NCBI GenBank assembly: GCA_016182965.1
Contig: JACPFM010000041.1
Span: 14,280 to 78,279 of the forward strand
DNA: 64,000 nt
Direction of reading: 5' to 3'
From: Deltaproteobacteria bacterium
Lineage (GTDB): Bacteria; Myxococcota_A; Polyangia; Polyangiales; JADJMO01
The translations under genes were made by a program, and so were the position numbers. Shown here in pieces: positions 20,201-28,286 of the stretch. Numbering within the stretch: the stretch's first letter is position 1; every line of letters starts with the position of its first letter. Under the pieces are notes generated by a model. The model was given only the letters and a program-made list of their open reading frames with translations, did not search any database and was not told the DNA's origin.

Positions 20201-20812
20201 TCACGGCGTCGACGCGTGCAGCTTCCCCGCCGGCGGGCGCTCCATCGCGTCCGACCCGCGGACCAGCGCGTCGATGCGGATCGGGCAGTAGATCGCCTCG
20301 AACCGACCGGCGATGCAGCTCTTGCTGCCGTCGCCGAAGCACGCCGAGAGCTCGCCCGAGAGCTTCATGTCGGGCGCCGGCGCCGACATCGCGATCAACG
20401 CCGAAGCGTCGCCGTTGCCGATCCACTTCTTCTGATCGAACACCTGATAGTGCGCCTCCCACGGCCCCGGCTTGCCTGACTCGATGCGCACGGTCTCGGC
20501 GCGGACCGCGTCGACCCCGTTGACGCGCAGCCAGACGCTGGTCGCGTGCTTCATCGCGACGTCGCCGCACGGCTTGTCGGGCTTCTCGGCGAGCAGCTCG
20601 ATCTCGACCTTCTCGTACCCGGGACGGCGATCGATCGAGTAGCGCGCGGCCGCGACCGTGAACGGCTTGCCCGCGATGCGGCCAGAGGCCGGCGACAGGG
20701 GAATGGAGGCGGTGCTCGTCGGCGCCGCCGCGGGCTCGTAGCCCACCGGCGGCGGCTCGCGCCGGCACGACGAGGCGATCACCAGCGACAACGCCAGCAT
20801 CCTGGTGACCAT
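20201..20812 (-). CDS. Putative lipoprotein of the NrfD operon
   Basis: 203 residues from the ATG at 20812, which overlaps the stop codon of the NrfD gene by one base (TGATG). The N terminus MVTRMLALSLVIASSCRRE is a signal peptide with a plausible lipobox (IASSC). A low-complexity Pro/Ala/Thr stretch follows, then a compact domain with beta-strand character and several Cys (CGDVAMKHATS, ACFGDGSKSCIAG, YCPIRIDAL). No known family is recognised. Translational coupling to the NrfD gene suggests a role near that membrane complex. Confidence 0.7.
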   Translation of the reverse strand: MVTRMLALSLVIASSCRREPPPVGYEPAAAPTSTASIPLSPASGRIAGKPFTVAAARYSIDRRPGYEKVEIELLAEKPDKPCGDVAMKHATSVWLRVNGVDAVRAETVRIESGKPGPWEAHYQVFDQKKWIGNGDASALIAMSAPAPDMKLSGELSACFGDGSKSCIAGRFEAIYCPIRIDALVRGSDAMERPPAGKLHASTP

Positions 20813-22098
20813 CACTCCTCCTCCGCGGCGACGGCGTCCGGCGCCTCCTCGTGCTCCTCGTGCTCGTCTATCTCGTGCGGCTCGTCGTGCCGATCACCGA
20901 CCACGAAGTGCTTCGCCTCGACGAAGATGGGGACGCTGAACTTGGCGAGCAGCGTGTAGATCAGCGCGCCGCTCGCCCAGATGCCGGCGGAGACCGCGAG
21001 CTCGATCTGCGAGGGGACGTACTCGTAGATCTCGCCCAGCGTGTCCGGCGTGAAGCCCGGCACCACCAGCCCGAGCCCCTTCTCGATGTACACGCCGGCG
21101 AGGATCGCCGCGCACCCCACGTTGAGCGTGCGCAGGTTCGTGCGCGTGCGCGGCAGCAGGAAGAGGACGAACGCGGTGAGGTTCAGCCCGAGCGCGGTCC
21201 ACATGAACGGCACCAGCGCCCGGTGCCCGTGCAGGCCGAGGTACAGGTACTCCATCGGCGCCATGTGCGCGCTACGCCCGTAGAACTCCTTGAACGCCTC
21301 GGCGCCGAGGAGGAACAGGTTGAACGCGAGCGCGTACGCGACCAGCTCCGCGATCTTGAAGAGCGCCCGGTTGTCGATGACGATCCGGAACTCCTTCCGC
21401 ACCAGCTGCAGCACCAGGATCATCAGCGCAGGGCCGGAGCAGAAGGCCGACGCGAGGAACCGCGGCGCGAGGATCGACGCGTTCCAGAAGGGGCGCGCGA
21501 CCAGGCCGTTGTAGAGGAACGCGGTCACCGTGTGGATGCCGACGGCCCACGGGATGCTGAGCAGGATGAGGGGGAGGACCTTCTTGTAGCTGCGACCGTG
21601 CGCGACGCTGTAGAGCACGTAGAGGAAGACGGTGCCGTTGATCACCAGGTACCCGTTCAACACCAGGATGTCCCAGGTGAGGAGCGAGATGGGGAAGTTG
21701 GGCCGCCCGATCACCGGCGCGAGGTGCCACAGCCGCGCGGGCCCTCCCACGTCGACGGTGACGAACAGGATGCACATGATGATGGCGGTGACCGCCATCA
21801 TCTCGCCGAGGATCGCGATCTCCTTGATCGGCTTGAAGTTGTAGACGTAGGCCGGGATGACCAGGAGCACCGCCGCCGCCGCGACGCCGACCAGGAACGT
21901 GAAGTTGGAGATGTAGAACCCCCACGCCACCTGGTTGCGCATGTTGGTGACGGCGAGCCCCTCGCGCAGCTGGATCGAGTAGGCCCAGGCGCCGAGCGCG
22001 ATGATCGCGCACAGCACGCCGAGCCATACCCGGTAGCCGCGTCCTCCGTGCACGACCCGCCGGAGCGCGTCGAGGAAACGTCTCGCTTCGCTGGCCAC
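20812..22098 (-). CDS. NrfD/PsrC-type quinone-interacting membrane protein
   Basis: A 428-residue polytopic membrane protein (about ten hydrophobic segments) of the NrfD/polysulfide reductase family. Typical parts are WAYSIQLREGLAVTNMRNQVAWGFYISNF, VDVGGPARLWHL, TWDILVLNGYL, IPWAVGIHTVTAFLYNGL and the C-terminal VGCAAILAGVYIEKGLGLVVPGFTPDTLGEIYEYVPS. These resemble DsrP/HybB-like anchors that exchange electrons with menaquinone or ubiquinone. The C-terminal tail is strongly His/Glu/Asp rich (HEIDEHEEHEEAP) and may bind metal. Its cognate Fe-S and heme subunits are presumably the convergent genes at 18.3-19.9 kb. In an operon of four genes from 22907. Confidence 0.9.
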   Translation of the reverse strand: MASEARRFLDALRRVVHGGRGYRVWLGVLCAIIALGAWAYSIQLREGLAVTNMRNQVAWGFYISNFTFLVGVAAAAVLLVIPAYVYNFKPIKEIAILGEMMAVTAIIMCILFVTVDVGGPARLWHLAPVIGRPNFPISLLTWDILVLNGYLVINGTVFLYVLYSVAHGRSYKKVLPLILLSIPWAVGIHTVTAFLYNGLVARPFWNASILAPRFLASAFCSGPALMILVLQLVRKEFRIVIDNRALFKIAELVAYALAFNLFLLGAEAFKEFYGRSAHMAPMEYLYLGLHGHRALVPFMWTALGLNLTAFVLFLLPRTRTNLRTLNVGCAAILAGVYIEKGLGLVVPGFTPDTLGEIYEYVPSQIELAVSAGIWASGALIYTLLAKFSVPIFVEAKHFVVGDRHDEPHEIDEHEEHEEAPDAVAAEEE

Positions 22099-22137
22099 GT
22101 CGGTCTCCTTCCCGGGGCTCCTTCCCGGAGATTGCCC

Positions 22138-22635
22138 TCACGGATACGCGTGCAGCGACTTCACCGATCGTGTCGAGCTCTCGAGATCGCGGACGAACGC
22201 CCGGATGCTGTCGTTCAGGTCCTCCGACAGGCTCGGGAGCGCCGAGGCGGCGTATTCGCACATCGCGCGCACGTCCGGATCGAGCTCCACGTGCTCGACC
22301 TCCGCTCCGCGCAGGAGGCCCAGCGCGCAGATGATCGTGTCGTCGACGCGCCCGAGCGGGGTGTCGTCGCCGATGAGGTCGAGCGGGTTGTACACGTAGG
22401 TGAGCAGCCCACCGAGCAGCCGTCGCAGCGGGTGGTTGTCCGCCTGCTCGACGATCATGCGCTCGATCGCCGCCACCAGATCGGGCAGGAGCATCTGCAC
22501 GAGCCAGAGCTGCACGCGCGCCGCGGGCTTGATCGTCTTGGTGATCGCGTCGGTGGCCGCGATGCCGCGCATCGCGGGGCACTCGACGTACTCCTTGGCG
22601 AGCACGCCGCGGAGCATCTCCGACATCGCGGGCAT
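22138..22635 (-). CDS. YkvA-type (DUF1232) protein
   Basis: A 165-residue protein with the DUF1232 core near residues 70-105 (GLLTYVYNPLDLIGDDTPLG followed by RVDDTIICALGLL), the short amphipathic membrane-associated motif of the YkvA family. The remaining residues are helical and acidic. The ATG at 22635 overlaps the upstream stop codon by one base; a second Met three codons on is possible. The function of the family is unknown. Its place between a tiny membrane protein and the NrfD gene ties it to that respiratory operon. Confidence 0.75.
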   Translation of the reverse strand: MPAMSEMLRGVLAKEYVECPAMRGIAATDAITKTIKPAARVQLWLVQMLLPDLVAAIERMIVEQADNHPLRRLLGGLLTYVYNPLDLIGDDTPLGRVDDTIICALGLLRGAEVEHVELDPDVRAMCEYAASALPSLSEDLNDSIRAFVRDLESSTRSVKSLHAYP

Positions 22636-22907
22636 CAGCCGGTCCTCGACAGGACGACCCCGCTCTGGTTGCCCGACAGGACCCGTCCGCTCTGATCACC
22701 GATGATCACGCGCGGCTTCGGCGAAGGCAGCGAGTCGACGGCCGCAGAGCCGCCGAGCGCGATGCTGACCATGTTCTTCGCCCGTGCCCAGCGAGGCAGC
22801 TTGCCCTCCTCGCGCTTCTCGTTCTCCGTTCGCACCAAGAGGCTCAGCGCCGACGCCGGAACCACAGTCGCCGCCAGTCCGATCAGCAGGTAGGCCCAAG
22901 TGTCCAT
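22635..22907 (-). CDS. Small single-span membrane protein
   Basis: 90 residues starting MDTWAYLLIGLAATVVPASALSLLV, one N-terminal transmembrane helix that leaves a basic cytoplasmic-looking region (RTENEKREEGKLPRWARAKN) and a C-terminal tail with GDQSGRVLSGNQSGVVLSRTG, a short internal duplication. GGGGG stands five bases before the ATG, and a sigma-54-like site ends about 30 bases upstream. First gene of the operon that contains the NrfD gene, with a one-base TGATG overlap to the next gene. No family recognised. Confidence 0.7.
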   Translation of the reverse strand: MDTWAYLLIGLAATVVPASALSLLVRTENEKREEGKLPRWARAKNMVSIALGGSAAVDSLPSPKPRVIIGDQSGRVLSGNQSGVVLSRTG

Positions 22908-22937
22908 CTCGTCCCCCTTTCGTTCGGAGGGCGCTGG

Positions 22938-22953
22938 TGCAGCGGACGTGCCA
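22938..22953 (-). promoter_or_regulatory. Candidate sigma-54 promoter of the NrfD operon
   Basis: On the minus strand TGGCACG-TCCG-CTGCA differs from the consensus TGGCACG-N4-TTGCA at a single conserved base. Predicted start near 22927, giving a leader of about 20 bases that includes the AGGGGGA ribosome-binding sequence of the gene at 22907. The divergent neighbour encodes a two-component system with a sigma-54 activator, which strengthens the call. The remaining gap 22954-23181 should hold activator sites, but I could not identify an inverted pair with confidence. Confidence 0.72.
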
Positions 22954-23181
22954 CGCGGCTGCTTGCGCGATCGGCCGGAGCAACCGTGGGGGCGACCCGC
23001 GGACGCGCGTGCTCTCCCCGGGGAATTCGACCCCACGGGGCGGGTCTCCCCGGCGCGAAACGACGCGCAGAGCCAAAACTCCCCGGGTCGCCGCGCCCCG
23101 CTCGGCCCGTGAACATGATGGAACGCAGGTTGCTGAGGTTGCCCAAGTTGTACGCTTCAACTGCACGGGGGGGCCCGCTGG

Positions 23182-25023
23182 ATGGGGAATGTCATTTCGA
23201 AACGGCGAGAGTCGGTCCCGGGCGGCGCCGACGACGCCGAGGACGAGCTTCAGCCTGACAGCAGACGGCGCGCCGGCGGCGCGGTCGAGAACCCGCCGGC
23301 GCGAGAACGAAGACGCGACACTCCCCTGCGCGCCGGCCTCGAGTCGTTGTCGTGCGAGATCATCCGTTGGTCCGACCTGGATCTCCCCCGTGGGGAGCTC
23401 CTCTCCGCGGTCACCTCCGCCATCGCGCAGCACAGCGGCATCGCGCGCGCCGAGGTCTGCATCCGTGAGAGCGGCGGCTGCGCCTACGCCCAGACCGACG
23501 AGCGTGACAGCCGTCGCATCCAGATCGGCGGCGCCCCGGGGATCTGCGGCCGCTGCCGCATCGTGAGCTCGATCGGCCGACGACGGCGGCTCAATCGGCT
23601 GTGCCAGGCGATGCTCGACGGCCGCGTGCACGACGAGACCTCGCTGCCGGTGCCGGGCGCGAGCCTGTCGCTGTCCGGTGCGACACCGCTCGTCGTACTG
23701 CGTGGCAAGGATCAGCGCCCGTTCGACGTGGAGATCGACCTCGGCCCCGCGAGCGGGTCGGCGCTCCTCATCCCGATGTCGCCCGAGCCCGACGTCACCG
23801 GCCTGTTGCTCGTGCGCTCGCCCGACGACGAGCCGCTCACCGACACCGCGGCCCGGTTCTACGAGAGCGTCGCGCAGCTGGTCGGCGTGGCCATCGCGCA
23901 CAGCGGCTCGCGGCGCGTCCTCCGCACGCGGCTCAGCGAGCTGACCAACCTCTACGAGATCGCCGAGGTCCTCGCCTGGCCGCGCGCGCGCGCCAAGGAC
24001 ACCGCGCGCCTGGTCCCCGAGCTGGTGGTGCGCGGCTGCCCGTGGCCGGGCGCGGTGGCGGCGCGGCTCGTCATCGACGGGCAGCAGGACGAGTGGTGGC
24101 CCGAGCCGCGCCCCGACGACGTGGAGCTGAGCTTCCCGATCGTCGTGCGCGGCCGTCGGCGCGGCGCCCTCGAGGTCGCCTGCGATCACCAGGTGCACGG
24201 CGACGGGTCGCGCGAGGACGCCGAGCACTTCGTCGGCGCGGTGTCGCGTGCGCTCGGCACGCTGCTCCACCGCTGGGAGCTGCACGACGAGCGCGACGAG
24301 CTGCGCGCGCAGGTCCATCACGCCGAGCGGCTGGCGACGCTCGGCACCCTCGCCTCCGGGCTCGCCCACGACCTCAACGAGCCGCTCGGGGCCATCTTCG
24401 GCTACGCGGAGCTGCTGCAGAAGCAGCCCGAGCTCACCGACGGGTCCCGCGACGACGTCGCCAAGATCGTCACCGCGTCGCGGCTCCTGCGCAGCGTCGT
24501 GCGCCGGCTGCTCACGGTCGCGCGCACCTCGGCGCCGTGCTGGCGCACCTTCCACCTCGGCGACGTGCTCGACGACGCCTCGTGCGTCATCGAGCTGAGC
24601 TGCCTGCGCGCCGGCGTGCAGCTGACGCGCAACCTCGCGCCCGATCTGCCCGACATGGTGGGCGATCCCGAGCAGCTCTGTCAGGTGGTGGTGAACCTCG
24701 CGGTCAACGCCGTCCACGCGATGACCCGGGGCGGAGAGCTCACGCTCGCGACCGAGCGCCGGGCCGACCAGCTCGCCATCATCGTCTCCGACACCGGCAC
24801 CGGCATGAGCGAGCGGGTGATGGCGCGCATCTTCGAGCCGTTCTTCACCACCAAGGATCGCGACCACGGCCTCGGCCTCGGGCTCGCGGTGGTGCACGGC
24901 ATCGTCACGGCGCACGGCGGCACCGTCTCGGTCGAGAGCGAGGTCGGGCGCGGCACGCGCGTCACCGTCCTCTTGCCACGCACGCCGCCGGCGAACGTGG
25001 AGGCGCCGCTCGGCAATGACTGA
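23182..25023 (+). CDS. Sensor histidine kinase with Cys-containing input region
   Basis: 613 residues, no membrane segment, so a cytoplasmic sensor. The first 150 residues contain Cys58, 93, 100, 122, 125 and 141, including a CGRC pair. Two GAF-like alpha/beta regions seem to follow (about 50-260 and 265-370), then an H box (LAHDLNEPLGAIFGYAEL, His396) and an HATPase with NLAVNAVHAM, DTGTGM, FEPFFTT and GLGLGLAVVHG. It overlaps the start of the response-regulator gene by 8 bp, so the pair forms one two-component system. The Cys residues could ligate an Fe-S cluster or sense redox; that is inference. Confidence 0.88.
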   Translation: MGNVISKRRESVPGGADDAEDELQPDSRRRAGGAVENPPARERRRDTPLRAGLESLSCEIIRWSDLDLPRGELLSAVTSAIAQHSGIARAEVCIRESGGCAYAQTDERDSRRIQIGGAPGICGRCRIVSSIGRRRRLNRLCQAMLDGRVHDETSLPVPGASLSLSGATPLVVLRGKDQRPFDVEIDLGPASGSALLIPMSPEPDVTGLLLVRSPDDEPLTDTAARFYESVAQLVGVAIAHSGSRRVLRTRLSELTNLYEIAEVLAWPRARAKDTARLVPELVVRGCPWPGAVAARLVIDGQQDEWWPEPRPDDVELSFPIVVRGRRRGALEVACDHQVHGDGSREDAEHFVGAVSRALGTLLHRWELHDERDELRAQVHHAERLATLGTLASGLAHDLNEPLGAIFGYAELLQKQPELTDGSRDDVAKIVTASRLLRSVVRRLLTVARTSAPCWRTFHLGDVLDDASCVIELSCLRAGVQLTRNLAPDLPDMVGDPEQLCQVVVNLAVNAVHAMTRGGELTLATERRADQLAIIVSDTGTGMSERVMARIFEPFFTTKDRDHGLGLGLAVVHGIVTAHGGTVSVESEVGRGTRVTVLLPRTPPANVEAPLGND

Positions 25024-26341
25024 ACCCTGCGCGCAGGTCCTGGTGGTCGACGATTCGCCCGACGCGCTCGAGATCGCGCGGCGCCACCTGACGGCCGCCG
25101 GCTACACGGTGCTGACCGCCTCCGGCGCGCCCGAGGCGCGGCTCACGCTCGAGCGGGTGCCGGTCGACCTCGTGATCACCGACATGCGCATGCCCGAGGT
25201 CGGCGGCCTCGAGCTCGTGCGACACGTCCGCGAGAACTGCCGCGCGACCGAGGTGATCGTGGTCACCGCGTACGCCACCGTCGCCGACGCGGTCGAGGCG
25301 GTGAAGACGGGCGCCGAGGAGTACCTGAGCAAGCCCTACGGCGAGCGCGAGCTGCTCGACGCCGTCGAGCGCGCGCTCGAGCGGCTGCGTCGTCGCGTCG
25401 CCGCGCGCGCCGAGCCGGAGCCGACCGCGCAGCCGCCCGAGATGATCGGCGCGTCGCGCCATCGCCAGCAGGTGCTGCGCGCGATCACCAAGGCGGCGAA
25501 GAGCGCGGCCACCGTGCTGATCACCGGCGAGAGCGGCGTCGGCAAGGAGCTCGTCGCGCGCGCGATCCACCGGCAGAGCGCGCGCGCCTCCGGCCCGTGG
25601 GTCCCCGTCAACTGCGGCGCCATCCCGCAGGAGCTCTTCGAGAACGAGCTGTTCGGCCACGCCAAGGGCGCGTTCACCGGCGCGGGCGAGGCGCACCCCG
25701 GCTTCTTCCAGGCGGCCGACGGCGGCACGCTGTTCCTCGACGAGATCAGCGAGCTGCCGCTGAAGCTTCAGGTGAAGCTCCTGCGCGTGCTGCAGGACCG
25801 CGAGGTCACCATGATCGGGGCCACGCGCTCGCGAAAGGTCGACGTGCGCATCGTCGCCGCCACCGGCAAGGAGCTGCGCGCGATGGTCGACGAGGGGACC
25901 TTCCGGCAGGACCTCTACTTCCGCCTCAGCGTGCTGAACATCGCCGTGCCGCCGCTGCGCGAACGCCCCGAGGACGTCGCCCTGCTCGCGCGCCACTTCG
26001 CGCTCAGGTTCGCGAGCGAGAGCGGCCACCCTGTGCCGGTGCTCTCCGACAAGCTGATCGAGGCCTTCGAGCGCTACGACTGGCCCGGCAACATCCGCGA
26101 GCTCGAGAACCTCGTGCAGCGGCTGGTGGTGATGGCCGACGGCGCCCCGATCGAGATCACCGATCTCCCCGAGCACCTCCGCTTCTCGGTCGCCCGCCCG
26201 TCGCCCAAGTCCTGTCAGCTGCACCAGGCCGAGCGTGAGCACATCCAGCGCGTGCTCGACAGCGTGGGCGGCAACAAGACCCAGGCGGCGAAGATCCTCG
26301 GGATCGACCGCAAGACGTTGCGCGAGAAGCTGCGGGGGTGA
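25016..26341 (+). CDS. NtrC-family sigma-54 response regulator
   Basis: 441 residues: REC domain with acidic pocket DD (12-13), phosphoacceptor Asp56 (VITDMRMPE) and Lys of LSKPYGE; an AAA+ domain with Walker A GESGVGKE, the sigma-54 contact motif GAFTGA, Walker B GGTLFLDEIS and the R-finger region; and a Fis-type helix-turn-helix (GGNKTQAAKILGIDRKTLREKL). It activates sigma-54 promoters when phosphorylated by the kinase encoded immediately upstream. Likely targets in this window are the three sigma-54-like sites at 9316, 18255 and 22938; the architecture equals HoxA/HydG-type hydrogenase regulators. Confidence 0.95.
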   Translation: MTEPCAQVLVVDDSPDALEIARRHLTAAGYTVLTASGAPEARLTLERVPVDLVITDMRMPEVGGLELVRHVRENCRATEVIVVTAYATVADAVEAVKTGAEEYLSKPYGERELLDAVERALERLRRRVAARAEPEPTAQPPEMIGASRHRQQVLRAITKAAKSAATVLITGESGVGKELVARAIHRQSARASGPWVPVNCGAIPQELFENELFGHAKGAFTGAGEAHPGFFQAADGGTLFLDEISELPLKLQVKLLRVLQDREVTMIGATRSRKVDVRIVAATGKELRAMVDEGTFRQDLYFRLSVLNIAVPPLRERPEDVALLARHFALRFASESGHPVPVLSDKLIEAFERYDWPGNIRELENLVQRLVVMADGAPIEITDLPEHLRFSVARPSPKSCQLHQAEREHIQRVLDSVGGNKTQAAKILGIDRKTLREKLRG

Positions 26342-26392
26342 GGGCGCGAACCGTGGGTCGGCGACGGAGCCGGTGCCGGACGACGCGCCCCG

Positions 26393-27988
26393 TCACGCCT
26401 CGGTGCTCAGCGGCCGGTCGGCGAGGGACTTGAGCGGCGCGGGCGAGGAGCCGGTGAGCGCCGGATCGCTGCCGAAGAAGCGCGGGGCGTCGGCGAGCAG
26501 CGTGGGCATGGCCGACGGCAGGCCGGTCGCGATCAAGGTCCGCGCGGTGCGGATGTACTCGTCGCGCACCATGTGGAGGAAGCGCGCAGTGCTCCGCTCG
26601 GCCTCGGGGATCTCGCGGAAGTCGAAGTACTCGCCGACGTCCTGCGGGGGCTTCAGGATGAGGAACGGCTCCGTGCGCTCGTCGGTCTCGATGCGCCCGC
26701 GGACGATGGTCCGCCAGAGCATCGGCGACAGGTCCTCGTGCGAGAGGTCCCACAGCCGCTCGTAGGGTCGGTGCGTGAACGCGTCGACGCGCCCGTCGGG
26801 CGCGACCGCGATCGCGAACAGGCTGCCCGGGTGCTCCGCCTCGGACTTGCGGTGATCCTCGAGCAGGATCTGCCCGTACGGTCGCACACCTCCTTCCATC
26901 GAGGATCGCTGCGGCTCCTCGGTCGCACCGACCTGCGGCTGCGGGCTGGCCGGGTGCGCCGACCTTCGCCGCTCGGCCTCGATCCGCGCGAGGCGCGGGA
27001 GCAGATCGTCCTCGCCCGGCAGCACCCGGCGCGGCGGCGGCGCGACGCCGAGCTGACGGGGGAACCGGATCGTGATGGTGGTCCCCTCGCCGAAGCGGCT
27101 GTCGATCGTGAGCTGCCCCCCGAAGTCGGCGACGGTCTGACGGACGAACACGAACCCGAGCGAGTGCAGCTCGCCGTCGAGCGTGCCGGCGTCGCGCATG
27201 AGGTGGGCGACCTTCTCGGGGGTCATCCCCTCGCCGTCGTCCTGCACACGCAGCACGGCGTCGTTGCCCTCGATGACCTCGCTGATCTTCAGGATGCCGA
27301 CGCGCTTGTCGCTCATCGCGTCGACGGCGTTCATCACCAGGTTGAAGTACATGCGGTGGAAGCGCGGCACGCTCCCCATCACGACGGCCGGATCGAGGGG
27401 ACCGACCTGCAGCTCGACCTTCGCGCGGCCGGTCTCGGCGACGTAGCCCTGGATCACGTTGCGCGTGAACGCCTCGATCTCGGCCGCGACGTCGAACTGC
27501 TGGCGCAGATCCGCGTTGCCCTCCTGCTCCTCGATGAACGCGGCGATGCGCGCCCGCACTCCGCGGATCCAGGCGATGCAGTTGCGGTAGTGGTTGCGGC
27601 CCTGCACCGAGCGCGACGTGGGCGGGAGGAACACCAGCACGCGATCGGAGCGGCCCCACAGAGGGTTGAGGACCAGATCGCAGATGCTGTGGATGGTGTC
27701 GACGTACTTGCGGCCGGCGCGGAGGATCGTCTCGTCGGGCGAGAAGTTGCGGACCGCGTTCGAGTACTCGCGGAACGCCTTGCGGCCGGAGAGCGCGAGC
27801 TCCCGCAGCGACGCCAGGTCCTCGCCGTGGAGCACCTGCGCCTGCTCGATGCCGTGCAGCTCGAGGTCGGTGTTGAGCGTGACGTGAAAGTGGATGACCT
27901 CGTTGATGAACGGCTCGACACGGAGATCGTGGATGAGGAACTTGATCTCCGCGATCTCGCGTTTGCCGCCGTTCCGGTAATCGCTCAT
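26393..27988 (-). CDS. Atypical sensor protein with HATPase domain
   Basis: 531 residues. The N-terminal 215 residues are helical without a clear phosphoacceptor H box. A GHKL-type ATPase region follows (about 220-330): NLVMNAVDAMSDKR as N box, QDDGEGMTPEK as G1 and SLGFVFVRQTVADFGG near the G2 position, where the usual GxGLGL loop is altered. After a Pro-rich basic linker the last 200 residues form a separate unknown domain (for example WDLSHEDLSPMLWRTIVRG and FDFREIPEAERSTARFLHM). It may be a degenerate kinase or a phosphatase-like regulator. Divergent from citrate synthase, 298 bp apart; I see nothing definite in that gap. Confidence 0.7.
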   Translation of the reverse strand: MSDYRNGGKREIAEIKFLIHDLRVEPFINEVIHFHVTLNTDLELHGIEQAQVLHGEDLASLRELALSGRKAFREYSNAVRNFSPDETILRAGRKYVDTIHSICDLVLNPLWGRSDRVLVFLPPTSRSVQGRNHYRNCIAWIRGVRARIAAFIEEQEGNADLRQQFDVAAEIEAFTRNVIQGYVAETGRAKVELQVGPLDPAVVMGSVPRFHRMYFNLVMNAVDAMSDKRVGILKISEVIEGNDAVLRVQDDGEGMTPEKVAHLMRDAGTLDGELHSLGFVFVRQTVADFGGQLTIDSRFGEGTTITIRFPRQLGVAPPPRRVLPGEDDLLPRLARIEAERRRSAHPASPQPQVGATEEPQRSSMEGGVRPYGQILLEDHRKSEAEHPGSLFAIAVAPDGRVDAFTHRPYERLWDLSHEDLSPMLWRTIVRGRIETDERTEPFLILKPPQDVGEYFDFREIPEAERSTARFLHMVRDEYIRTARTLIATGLPSAMPTLLADAPRFFGSDPALTGSSPAPLKSLADRPLSTEA

Positions 27989-28286
27989 GGCTGCAGCCGG
28001 CGATTATGGCTGCCGATGGTCGCGCGCGTCGAGGCCGCGCCGCCGCGCGGCAGCCTGGGGGAGTCGCGCGCGCGAATCGGGGAATCGGGCTATGCTGCCC
28101 GCGAACAGGCGCGCAAAAAACCGCCGACGCAGCGTGTCACCGTCGGCCTCGCTCGGGATGTCTCCGCGCACCGTCGAGGCCGCACGCACGCAGAAATTGC
28201 GGCAGACATAACGCATCTCACGAGCTGGAAAATCGTGCCAGCATGCGCCCTTCGTTCGAGTAGAGCACGGTCGAAGGAGGCACTGC

